28,234 nucleotides of DNA from NCBI GenBank assembly GCA_035518875.1, contig DATIXD010000140.1:1-28234 (forward strand), given 5' to 3'. Below the pieces are notes generated by a model, which saw only the letters and a list, made by a program, of their open reading frames with translations, ran no database searches and was not told the DNA's origin. The DNA comes from DATIXD01 sp035518875 (lineage in GTDB: Bacteria; Pseudomonadota; Gammaproteobacteria; Methylococcales; Methylococcaceae). Both the position numbers and the translations under genes were made by a program. Of the stretch, positions 1-7,834 are shown piece by piece (the stretch's first letter is position 1; every line of letters starts with the position of its first letter).

Positions 1-15
1 TCATGGACTAGAATT

Positions 16-54
16 GGTTGATCTTCTGCCGGATTTTGGCAGAGCGGATCAACC
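16..54. other. Long imperfect inverted repeat upstream of the PilZ-like gene
   Basis: GGTTGATC (16-23) is a perfect complement of GATCAACC (47-54), and inside it TCTGCC (25-30) pairs with GGCAGA (38-43). The result is a 14-bp stem with a small internal loop and a 7-nt terminal loop. No T-tract follows on either strand, so it does not look like a classical intrinsic terminator. It lies 42 bp before the ATG of the next gene and could be leader structure or the end of an upstream unit outside the window. Nothing else is recognised in bases 1-96. Confidence 0.55.
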
Positions 55-96
55 TCCCGTTCCCATTCGGGCTTGAATAAAGGATGTTGCCGACCG

Positions 97-1827
97 ATGA
101 TGCGACCGAACTCGAGTCTCGATAACCATCCGCAGGGCCAGAACCGGACCGGCAGGCCCGTCGAATTCAACTCCCAGGCTCTTGCCGCCTGGCTGGATGA
201 ACTTCCCCTCACCAATATCGATTATTCCGGGGACGCCGTGCTGGCCGTGCTACGGGAAATGAACGAGCAGCAAGGCCTTTCATCCGTTGAACGTTTCCGC
301 ATGCTCGAGCAGCTGAGGCCCACGGCCTACATGCTGTCACAGCAGGCCGCCGAGCGGTATTTGCACGATCCCGCCTTTCCCTTGCCTGCCCCGCTCGAAC
401 GTCATGCCGATCGTGGACCAGCCCTCTCCTCGGAGCTAGGCAGGGGCTATCGACTGGCCATGGCGAGCGAAGATTCGTTGAGCAGCCCGGCTTCTGGCGA
501 GGACTCCCGTGCCCTGATCATCGATCGCGCATTGGAGGCCTACGCAACGACTCTGCTTCGGCTCAGGGAAGCTTACCGGATACCACCCCCAGGTTTCTGG
601 CAGGACGTTTACGGACTTTATCAATGGGCCGAAACGCGCCGTCTGCACCGGTTGAGAATTGCCGAGCATAACCCCTCTTCCGGAGTGACGGTTCTCGATC
701 GTTTCACCCAAATTGTCTTGTTCGCACTCTCCAGCAGTCACCGTCACCGGCCCGGGAAGATCCGGCAGATTTACGAGTTGCTCGGAACCTTCGCCAATAA
801 AGCGCAAATCCGTGCGACATCGGTATTGAACGAACAAAACGCGTTGTTCTGCCTCGACTTGGGCACGGATGTGCCGCCACAGCGCATCGATACGCTCAAC
901 GGCAGCAAGAATGACCGGCAACGGTTTGCATTCACCCACGCTTTGATCCAGTTCCTGTTGAAACACTATGAAGACCCTGCCAATCGCCGCTTGAAGGGCG
1001 GCGTTCTGGACACGTCATTGCTTAAGCGTTTGCTTAAGGCCCTGGGGGCCATGGAGCGGCGGAAGTCTCCCCGCAATACCGGAGACGGGCAATGCCGGCT
1101 GGTGGTCGGTCTCGACAGCCTGGTTGCGGTACTCGCCGGCACGGCTCAACAAAACGAACGGTTTGTGACCAATGCGTCGATCGTCCACTACAAGGGAATC
1201 GGTTGGCTGACCGTGCCGAACCATGCTCTGGAGGGGCTGCATTCGGGCGAATCGACGGGAAACATAGCAGCAGCCGATCGCATTCGAAGCGAACTTTCCA
1301 TCGGCAAGGCGTTATACGAGAACAAGGAGGTCGTGACGCGGGATGATATCTGGGCCGCAAACGAGACTGACATCCCTTCGGCGGACCCGGAAGCCAGTCG
1401 TTTGAGCGGACATCTGGTTAACTCCAGCGCGCGCGGTCATTGTCTACTTTGGACGAACAGGGAAGTAGCCAGCGCCAAGGTTGGCGAATTGGTCGGGCTT
1501 GGCTTTCGAGAAGGATCGCTCCATATCGGTGTCATCCGCTGGTTGCGTCAGGCCACCAATGCCGATTTGACGCTGGGAGTTGAACTGTTGTCACCCAAGG
1601 CGGATGTGGTCAAGGTCAATTTCATCGGCGAGCGGGAATCCGGGCGGAACGCCTTGTTATTGCCCTCGAACGCCGGATTGCAGCAGACGGCCGGATTATT
1701 GATCAGTCCCTCGCAACATGACACCGGAAACGTGATGGTCACGACCGGATCGGGCGTCGCCAAAACCTATCGCCTAGGGAAATTGTTGGAATCGACGCCA
1801 TCTTTCCAATATTTCTCTCTCATTTGA
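97..1827 (+). CDS. Large PilZ-like protein, probably a FimW-type cyclic-di-GMP receptor homologue
   Basis: Predicted soluble protein of 576 residues with no signal peptide or membrane segment. The N-terminal two thirds are helix-rich and match no domain I can name with certainty. The last roughly 140 residues look like a beta-barrel containing NSSARG (about residues 442-447), which fits the NxSxxG half of the PilZ c-di-GMP motif. The RxxxR half expected 20-30 residues earlier is not evident. The layout (long helical N-terminus, PilZ-like C-terminus) resembles the family I recall as FimW (PA4958) of Pseudomonas, a surface-sensing c-di-GMP receptor; this assignment is from memory. Start: ATG at 97, with AAAGGA 12 nt upstream; an in-frame TTG at 73 is the alternative. 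The gene is convergent with the GIDE gene and overlaps its end by 8 bp. A probable intrinsic terminator for this transcript lies at 1983-2008. Confidence 0.6.
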   Translation: MMRPNSSLDNHPQGQNRTGRPVEFNSQALAAWLDELPLTNIDYSGDAVLAVLREMNEQQGLSSVERFRMLEQLRPTAYMLSQQAAERYLHDPAFPLPAPLERHADRGPALSSELGRGYRLAMASEDSLSSPASGEDSRALIIDRALEAYATTLLRLREAYRIPPPGFWQDVYGLYQWAETRRLHRLRIAEHNPSSGVTVLDRFTQIVLFALSSSHRHRPGKIRQIYELLGTFANKAQIRATSVLNEQNALFCLDLGTDVPPQRIDTLNGSKNDRQRFAFTHALIQFLLKHYEDPANRRLKGGVLDTSLLKRLLKALGAMERRKSPRNTGDGQCRLVVGLDSLVAVLAGTAQQNERFVTNASIVHYKGIGWLTVPNHALEGLHSGESTGNIAAADRIRSELSIGKALYENKEVVTRDDIWAANETDIPSADPEASRLSGHLVNSSARGHCLLWTNREVASAKVGELVGLGFREGSLHIGVIRWLRQATNADLTLGVELLSPKADVVKVNFIGERESGRNALLLPSNAGLQQTAGLLISPSQHDTGNVMVTTGSGVAKTYRLGKLLESTPSFQYFSLI

Positions 1828-2806
1828 GCGTTTTGGTCGGCTGAGCGTTATCGCGCCAGCCAAGCCGCGTATCGACCGCCCAAGTCAAGGCTGCACCCAG
1901 CATCAGGAAGGCGACAATCCCAAGGAAAGCCCGTCGACGATAACGGGCGATGATTGCCTCCTGGGGTATACAGGACAAGATGAAAGGCCGGCCATAGGCC
2001 GGTTTTTTCATCAGGTTGAACTCGGGCTGTTCTTGGCGACGTTCGCCAAGGGTTGCGATCACTTCCCGTTCCGCGGCTTGGCGGGCGATCTCCCATTCCT
2101 GCAAGTCGATGTTGCCGTCCCGGTTCGTGTCGAAGCGTTTCGATAGTCCGGCGCGATCGCGTTTCCAGGCGCTCAAGAGGTCACGGGTTTCCTCCCCGAG
2201 GCTGGTGCTGTCGCCGCCTCCCGAACTGACGAACTGCCCCGCGGCGTAAAGCCGATCGTTTTCCTGGATGCGGCATTCGGTATACCGATAGGGACCAAAG
2301 GAAAACAGCTGCGACCAAAAACCGCTCTCGCGCGGGGCAAACCCTGGGCGGGCGATTTGTCCGCGCCAGCACAATCGGACAGACGGCGTGACGTCGGCGC
2401 CGTCGGGATCGACAATGCAAAACCCGGTCTCGTCCTGGAGGTGAAAAATGGCTTCGCTCACTCCCTTTTCGATCGTGCGCCAAACGCCGGAGCGACCCTC
2501 GGCGTCCCTGTCCTGCTGTTCCACCTCGAAACTATACCAGGCGCAGGGAACCCCGCTGAGGGGTGCGTAAACGGGCTCTCCCTTCATCATCCTGGCCCAT
2601 CCCTCCAGTTCGACATAGCCCTGGGCAGCGGAGCGCGTTTTGGAAGTGGGCAGATCGGCGATCATGCGGGCGCGATGCAACCAGCTAAAGCCTAGAAACA
2701 AGCAGGCAACGGCCACCGCGCCCATGCCAGCCATGATCAGCCAGAATGGATGGTTGGAAGCGCGATGAACGAGGTCGGCAACAACCGCGAGGGTGTTATG
2801 CGGCAT
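1820..2806 (-). CDS. GIDE-domain membrane protein with an EF-hand loop
   Basis: This 328-residue protein has a transmembrane segment near residues 21-43, a central region typical of the GIDE/MAPL family (often auto-named E3 ubiquitin ligase), and a second transmembrane segment near 292-313. Bacterial members lack the RING finger and no RING cysteine pattern is visible here, so ligase activity should not be assumed. Residues 226-237 (DTNRDGNIDLQE) form a textbook 12-residue EF-hand loop with acidic or polar ligands at positions 1, 3, 5, 9 and 12, suggesting calcium binding between the GIDE core and the second membrane segment. Its ATG starts 2 nt after the lemA stop, so translation is probably coupled. 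LemA/GIDE pairs recur in bacteria; their role is poorly defined and presumably at the envelope. Confidence 0.8.
   Translation of the reverse strand: MPHNTLAVVADLVHRASNHPFWLIMAGMGAVAVACLFLGFSWLHRARMIADLPTSKTRSAAQGYVELEGWARMMKGEPVYAPLSGVPCAWYSFEVEQQDRDAEGRSGVWRTIEKGVSEAIFHLQDETGFCIVDPDGADVTPSVRLCWRGQIARPGFAPRESGFWSQLFSFGPYRYTECRIQENDRLYAAGQFVSSGGGDSTSLGEETRDLLSAWKRDRAGLSKRFDTNRDGNIDLQEWEIARQAAEREVIATLGERRQEQPEFNLMKKPAYGRPFILSCIPQEAIIARYRRRAFLGIVAFLMLGAALTWAVDTRLGWRDNAQPTKTLK
1983..2008 (+). terminator. Intrinsic terminator for the PilZ-like gene, inside the convergent GIDE gene
   Basis: CCGGCC (1988-1993), a 3-nt ATA loop and GGCCGG (1997-2002) are followed at once by six T (2003-2008). The A and G bases on the 5' side (1983-1987) could pair with part of the T-tract. 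Directionality is for the plus strand; on the minus strand only three T follow the stem. It lies 156 bp past the stop of the PilZ-like gene, within codons of the GIDE gene on the other strand (around its residues 266-274). Confidence 0.6.
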
Positions 2807-2808
2807 GC

Positions 2809-3381
2809 TCAGCCGAACAGCGCCCTGACGTCGATGTCGCTTTTCTCTTCCTCGCCGAATTCCAACAGGTCGAAGGGCTTGAATGCGAACAGCCGGGCGA
2901 TGACGATGTCGGGAAATTGCTCACGGCGTACGTTGTTGCTGTTGACGCTTTCGTTATAGAACTCGCGGCGGTCGGCGATGGCATTTTCAAGGCCCGTAAT
3001 GCGCGCTTCGAGGTTGCGGAACGATTGGTCGGCCTTCAATTCCGGGTAGGCTTCAGCCACCGCGAACAGGTTCATCAAGCCCTGCCGCAAGCGGCTTTCC
3101 GCCGCGCCCAGCGCCTTGAGGTCGGCGGCATCCCGCGCGGCGAATACCCCGGCCCGTGCCTGCATGACCTGGTCCAAAGTTTCGCGTTCATGCCGCATAT
3201 ACTGCTTGCAGGTCTCGACCAGCTTGGGCAGTTCGTCGTGGCGTTGCTTGAGGAGCACGTCGATATTCGACCAGGCTTTTGCGGTATCATGCTTCAAACT
3301 GACCAGACGGTTATAAATGACGATGGCGTAAAGGCTCAGGATGAAAAGCAATCCGAGCAGGATAAAACCGCCCACAGACAT
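2809..3381 (-). CDS. lemA: LemA family membrane protein
   Basis: Predicted LemA-family protein of 190 residues: a short N-terminus, one transmembrane segment at about residues 4-22, then the long helical domain with the family signatures YNRLVSLK, AWSNIDVLLKQR, AYPELKAD, RITGLENAIADRREFYN and FPDIVIARLFAFKPFDLLEF. The length fits the family. The ATG at 3381 is preceded by AAGGAG with 7-nt spacing, a clear ribosome binding site, so the longer in-frame extension upstream is rejected. LemA proteins are exported or membrane-anchored helical-bundle proteins of unclear biochemical role. The gene is first in a two-gene operon with the GIDE protein. A TATACT box at 3421-3426 (minus strand) could be the -10 element, though no good -35 is seen. 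Confidence 0.9.
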   Translation of the reverse strand: MSVGGFILLGLLFILSLYAIVIYNRLVSLKHDTAKAWSNIDVLLKQRHDELPKLVETCKQYMRHERETLDQVMQARAGVFAARDAADLKALGAAESRLRQGLMNLFAVAEAYPELKADQSFRNLEARITGLENAIADRREFYNESVNSNNVRREQFPDIVIARLFAFKPFDLLEFGEEEKSDIDVRALFG

Positions 3382-3476
3382 GATGTTCTCCTTGGGGCTG
3401 AAGTGAAGGTGGCGGCTCAAAGTATAGACGCTCGCCGCAGACGGCCGGCGGATTCGACGGTGAGAGATTCGAGGCA

Positions 3477-4025
3477 ATGACTATCAGAACTTATCACGAC
3501 AAGCGACCCGCATTGGGGAGGAATGTTTATATCGATGACACCGCGCTGGTGATCGGCGACGTCATCCTCGGCGACGAGGTTTCGATCTGGCCCATGACCG
3601 TGGTGCGAGGGGACGTGAACCGGATCGAGATCGGCGCGAAGACGAATATTCAGGATGGCTGCGTGCTGCACGTGACCCAAAGGAGCGATCTCAACGCGGC
3701 AGGGCATCCCCTGCTTATCGGCCAGGGCGTCACCGTCGGCCATCGGGTCGTTCTGCATGGCTGCACCGTCGGCGATCTGTGCCTGATCGGCATCGGTGCA
3801 ATCGTCATGGATGGGGCGATCGTGGAAGAGCGGGTGATGATCGGCGCAGGGGCCTTGGTGCCGCCCGGGAAGCGGCTGGAAAGCGGGTTTCTCTACGTCG
3901 GCTCGCCCGCTAAGGCGACTCGGCCTCTGAAGGATTCGGAGCTGGAGTTCCTGGAGTTCTCCAAGGAAGGCTATGTGCGCTTGAAGAACCAGTACGTTCG
4001 GGATTTGGGTTTGCTGGTCGGCTAG
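3477..4025 (+). CDS. yrdA: Gamma-carbonic-anhydrase-like hexapeptide-repeat protein YrdA
   Basis: Left-handed beta-helix protein of 182 residues, the normal length for YrdA. Hexapeptide repeats run from about residue 15 to 135 ([LIV]-G-x-x-x-x pattern). The gamma-carbonic-anhydrase signatures are present: R44 and D46 (RGDVNRI), Q59 and D60, and the putative metal-binding histidines H65, H89 and H94 (HVTQ, GHRVVLHGC). Family members bind zinc or another divalent metal, and many have no proven carbonic anhydrase activity. The start ATG has GAGG 3 nt upstream. The stop overlaps the aroE stop through a shared CTAG (4022-4025). In Escherichia yrdA also lies close to aroE and tsaC, so the pairing is an old one. 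Confidence 0.92.
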   Translation: MTIRTYHDKRPALGRNVYIDDTALVIGDVILGDEVSIWPMTVVRGDVNRIEIGAKTNIQDGCVLHVTQRSDLNAAGHPLLIGQGVTVGHRVVLHGCTVGDLCLIGIGAIVMDGAIVEERVMIGAGALVPPGKRLESGFLYVGSPAKATRPLKDSELEFLEFSKEGYVRLKNQYVRDLGLLVG

Positions 4026-4858
4026 GTCTTCAAACCGCGCTCGGCGTTCAGCAAGTCGATGACCGGGCGGGTTTCTGGGCGCACGCCGCGCCAGATGAAG
4101 AAGGCTTCCGCCGCCTGCTCGACCAGCATGCCGATGCCGTCGACGCTTCTGGCGGCCAGACGTTCTTTTCCCCAGCGCACGAAGGCGGTGGGCTGAGTGC
4201 CATAGGCCAAGTCGTAGCAGCAGCCGTCGGCCGCGAGAATGCCCTCCGGCAAAGGCGGCAACGCGTCGCTCAGGCTGGCGGCGGTCGCGTTCAGGATCAG
4301 ATCGAAGCATTCTCCATCCAACTCCCCGAAGCCGCGCGCGCTGATTTTGCCCAGATCGGCGAATTCCGCAGCCAGCTGCACGGCTCTGTCCCGCGTCCGG
4401 TTGGCGATGATCAGACACGCCGGTTGCTGCTCCAACAAGGGCTGGATGACGCCCCGGCTGGCCCCGCCCGCACCCAGCAGCAGAATGCAGCGTCCGGCAA
4501 GCTCCAGGTGTAGATTGAGCGTGAGGTCGCGCAACAGCCCGGCACCATCGGTGTTGTCCCCGAACAGTCTACCGTCATTCCGGACTGCCAGCGTATTGAC
4601 CGCCTTGGCCAACTGCGCTCGTTCGCTTTTCAGATCGGCGATTCCCCATGCCAGTTCCTTCAGCGGTACGGTGCAATTCAGACCCTTGCCGCCCCTTGCG
4701 AAGAAAGCTTCCACCGCCTGCTGGAAATGCTCGGGGGGAACGTCTTCGGCGGTATATTCAATCGGCTGTCCGGTTTGCTTCGCAAACAGCGCGTGGATTT
4801 TGGGCGACTTGCTGTGGCTGATCGGGTGTCCGAATACGGCATAACGGTCGGGCGTCAT
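4022..4858 (-). CDS. aroE: Shikimate dehydrogenase (NADP+)
   Basis: This enzyme reduces 3-dehydroshikimate to shikimate in the pathway to aromatic amino acids and folate. The 278-residue protein has the shikimate-binding SHSKSP (residues 14-19), the catalytic lysine K67 in NCTVPLKE (the following His of many homologues is Leu-shifted here), and D104 in DNTDG. The Rossmann glycine loop GAGGASR (129-135) is followed by NRTRDRA (about 153-159), an arginine-containing phosphate clamp typical of NADP-specific AroE. The start MTPDRYAVFG fits the family N-terminus, but no strong ribosome binding site precedes it. It lies 43 nt downstream of hemB on the same strand and is probably co-transcribed. Confidence 0.95.
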   Translation of the reverse strand: MTPDRYAVFGHPISHSKSPKIHALFAKQTGQPIEYTAEDVPPEHFQQAVEAFFARGGKGLNCTVPLKELAWGIADLKSERAQLAKAVNTLAVRNDGRLFGDNTDGAGLLRDLTLNLHLELAGRCILLLGAGGASRGVIQPLLEQQPACLIIANRTRDRAVQLAAEFADLGKISARGFGELDGECFDLILNATAASLSDALPPLPEGILAADGCCYDLAYGTQPTAFVRWGKERLAARSVDGIGMLVEQAAEAFFIWRGVRPETRPVIDLLNAERGLKT

Positions 4859-4901
4859 AGGATGATTGATTACAGATGGGAGCGTTTCGGTTCAGGGTGA
4901 G

Positions 4902-5933
<1,032 letters not shown>

Positions 5934-6045
5934 GGTGTCCTCCGGGGCGTCAATTGGTTTCATCGAGCGGTGCCCGCACGCGGTAGTTTATTCGAAGAGC
6001 TCGAGTTATGATAAAAACAGTAAAGTTGATTGCAGGAGTAAGTAA

Positions 6046-6711
6046 ATGAAATTGAACCAATCTACGTTCCGCTTGGCGAATGTGGCTGGCTTATTGGCGT
6101 TGCTTTTCGGTCTGGTTTCCGCATCGGCGCTCGCGCAAGAGCCCCTGTTGCCGCCTCAACTCGTCATTCAGAACACTTCGGACACGCTGCAAAAAAACTT
6201 GCAGAAAGCCGAATACAAAAAGGATTTTCCCAAGGCGACCCGTTTCGTCGAGGACGTCATCGACCCGCATGTCGATTTCGGGCGCGTGTCCATTCTGATC
6301 CTTGGAAAATACTGGAAGACCGCGAGCCCCGAGCAGAAGGAACGCTTCAAGAAAGAATTCAGGACCTTGCTGGTACGCACCTACACGACGGCGTTCACCG
6401 AATACTCTAACTGGACCATCCGCTACCTGCCGCTAAAAATGTCCGACCAAGACACCAGGGTCGTGGTGCGCACCGAAATCCTTCAACCCGGCGCCCAGCC
6501 TGTGGGCGTGAATTATCGAATGGTCAATATCAAAGGCGACTGGAAGGTCTATGACGTTCTGATCGAGGGTATCAGCCTCATCCAGAATTATCGCACCAGT
6601 TTTTCCGAGGAAATCGCTCGCACTGGCTCGTTGGATCAGCTCATCTCGCACATCGCCCAGCGCAACAGCACAGCCCTCAAAGAACCTCTAAAAGAGGTAA
6701 CCAAGGGCTAA
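6046..6711 (+). CDS. mlaC: MlaC/Ttg2D-family periplasmic phospholipid carrier
   Basis: This 221-residue protein has a Sec signal peptide with cleavage predicted after ALA at residue 30. The mature part has the MlaC/Tol-Tol-Ttg2 fold signatures, including FVEDVIDPHVDFGRVS, GKYWKTASPEQKERFKKEFRTLL, VNYRMV and the closing GDWKVYDVLIEGISLIQNYRTSF. MlaC shuttles phospholipids between the outer-membrane MlaA and the inner-membrane MlaFEDB complex and so maintains lipid asymmetry. None of the other mla genes is within the window on either side, so this copy appears as a single gene. The ribosome binding site AGGAG lies 7 nt before the ATG, and a TATGAT box at 6007-6012 may be its -10. It converges on hemF with 5 nt between the stops. 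Confidence 0.9.
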   Translation: MKLNQSTFRLANVAGLLALLFGLVSASALAQEPLLPPQLVIQNTSDTLQKNLQKAEYKKDFPKATRFVEDVIDPHVDFGRVSILILGKYWKTASPEQKERFKKEFRTLLVRTYTTAFTEYSNWTIRYLPLKMSDQDTRVVVRTEILQPGAQPVGVNYRMVNIKGDWKVYDVLIEGISLIQNYRTSFSEEIARTGSLDQLISHIAQRNSTALKEPLKEVTKG

Positions 6712-6716
6712 GGGCT

Positions 6717-7634
6717 TCACTCAGATAGCCAATCTCGAGGCTTCAAGAAGTTCTTGTAAAGATTGTCTTCTGCGCTGCCTTCTTCCGGTTTCCAGTTATA
6801 GCGCCAATGGGCGATGGGAGGCAGCGACATCAGGATGGATTCCGTCCTGCCTCCCGATTGCAGCCCGAACAGGGTTCCCCGGTCGTAAACCAGATTGAAC
6901 TCCACATAGCGCCCCCGGCGATAGAGTTGAAATTCCCGCTCGCGTTCACCGTAGGGCGTGTTCTTGCGCTTTTGTACGAGCGGCAGATAGGCCGGAATGT
7001 AATGATCGCCGACGCTGCGCAGGAACTCGAAACTGCGTTCGAAGCCCCATTCATTCAGATCGTCGAAGAATAATCCGCCGACGCCGCGGGTTTCATTGCG
7101 GTGCTTGAGGAAAAAGTATTCGTCGCACCATTTCTTGAACCTTGGATATACATTTTGGCCGAACGGCTCGCAGGCAGCCCGCGCGGCTTTGTGCCAGGCG
7201 ATCGCATCTTCCTCGAATGGATAATAAGGCGTCAGATCGAAACCGCCGCCGAACCACCAGATCGGCACCTCGTTTGCCTTTTCGGCCATGAAAAAGCGCA
7301 CATTGGCGTGTGAGGTGGGCACGTAAGGGTTGCGGGGGTGGATGACCAGCGATACCCCGACGGCCTGAAAGCTCCTTCCGGCCAACCCGGGGCGATGTGC
7401 TGTCGCTGAAGGTGGCATGTTGACGCCGGCAACATGGGAAAAATTAACGCCGCCTTGTTCGAAGATTTTTCCTCCCGTCAAAACCCGGGTTCTCCCCCCG
7501 CCCCTGCCGGTTTGATATTGCCAGACGTCTTCGACAAACCGGGACTGGGTTTCTTCCCCTTCCAGGGCGAGACAGATGCCATCCTGAAGATCCATCAAAT
7601 ATTTTTTGACGTGTTCGATATCGGGTGCGTTCAT
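6717..7634 (-). CDS. hemF: Oxygen-dependent coproporphyrinogen III oxidase
   Basis: HemF uses O2 to decarboxylate two propionates of coproporphyrinogen III, yielding protoporphyrinogen IX; its presence indicates aerobic heme synthesis. The 305-residue sequence has the family hallmarks GRSFQAVGVSLVIHPRNP, YVPTSHANVRFF (candidate metal/substrate histidines H99 and H109), WWFGGGFDLTPYYPFEEDA and the late YVEFNLVYDRGTLFGLQSGGR. The ATG at 7634 (MNAPDIEHVKKYL) aligns with the Escherichia start; GGA sits 4 nt upstream. An in-frame TTG extension to 7685 is judged not coding, because it runs through structured leader DNA and adds residues absent from the family. See the entry for its leader at 7635-7757. 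Confidence 0.95.
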   Translation of the reverse strand: MNAPDIEHVKKYLMDLQDGICLALEGEETQSRFVEDVWQYQTGRGGGRTRVLTGGKIFEQGGVNFSHVAGVNMPPSATAHRPGLAGRSFQAVGVSLVIHPRNPYVPTSHANVRFFMAEKANEVPIWWFGGGFDLTPYYPFEEDAIAWHKAARAACEPFGQNVYPRFKKWCDEYFFLKHRNETRGVGGLFFDDLNEWGFERSFEFLRSVGDHYIPAYLPLVQKRKNTPYGEREREFQLYRRGRYVEFNLVYDRGTLFGLQSGGRTESILMSLPPIAHWRYNWKPEEGSAEDNLYKNFLKPRDWLSE

Positions 7635-7757
7635 CTTTCCGGATTTCTTCAGGGTTGGTTGCCGATCGGCAGCCCTCAAGGGCAACCGCTCGATCCGTCT
7701 TGGAGGAAGATCAAGCGGTTTCCCGGGTGCTCGAAACCGCGCGACGGGGAAAAAGTC
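7635..7757 (-). promoter_or_regulatory. hemF leader with four chained complementary segments
   Basis: Read as minus-strand RNA from the predicted start, four segments can pair in sequence. Segment 1 is GCGGTTTC (7740-7733), segment 2 is GAAACCGCT (7722-7714), segment 3 is AGCGGTTGCC (7690-7681) and segment 4 is GGCAACC (7663-7657). 1:2 is a perfect 8-bp stem with a 10-nt loop, 2:3 a perfect 7-bp stem, and 3:4 a perfect 7-bp stem. 1:2 with 3:4 therefore excludes 2:3, as in attenuators and riboswitches. A 12-bp palindrome TGCCGATCGGCA (7660-7671) overlaps segment 4. No T-tract follows the 3:4 stem, so any effect would be on translation or protein binding rather than on Rho-independent termination. 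Confidence 0.45.
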
Positions 7758-7763
7758 GGCGCA

Positions 7764-7772
7764 ATTCTACCA
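7764..7772 (-). promoter_or_regulatory. Extended -10 promoter for hemF
   Basis: On the minus strand TGG is directly followed by TAGAAT: an extended -10 (TGn) plus a hexamer matching TATAAT at five of six positions. Extended -10 promoters can work without a -35, and none is seen. The predicted start of transcription is near 7757, giving a leader of about 123 nt before the hemF ATG. The box lies in the loop of an 8-bp inverted repeat (GTCGGCGC at 7755-7762, GCGCCGAC at 7791-7798). Confidence 0.5.
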
Positions 7773-7820
7773 CGAGATAAATGGTTGCCGGCGCCGACGG
7801 AAGCCGGTGCCTCTAGCGGT

Positions 7821-7826
7821 TATAAT
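7821..7826 (+). promoter_or_regulatory. Consensus -10 box for cmoB with near-zero leader
   Basis: A perfect TATAAT ends 8 nt before the cmoB ATG at 7835. The usual 6-7 nt discriminator puts the transcription start within 1-3 nt of the start codon, which would make the cmoB mRNA effectively leaderless. No -35 or TGn extension is found at normal spacing, so the box may also be coincidental. Confidence 0.4.
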
Positions 7827-7834
7827 GATTGGCC

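Noticed and set aside
3417..4418. 333-codon minus-strand frame across yrdA and the end of aroE
   Set aside because: It runs antisense through yrdA and out of frame through aroE, both clear genes; arginine/histidine-rich shadow composition.
7635..7685. In-frame TTG extension of hemF to 7685
   Set aside because: The added 17 residues are not part of the family and lie in the structured leader; the ATG at 7634 matches homologues.
7805..7822. Possible sigma54 site (GGCAC-like) between hemF and cmoB on the minus strand
   Set aside because: The second element lacks GC at the required 10-bp distance, so the pattern does not fit a -24/-12 promoter.
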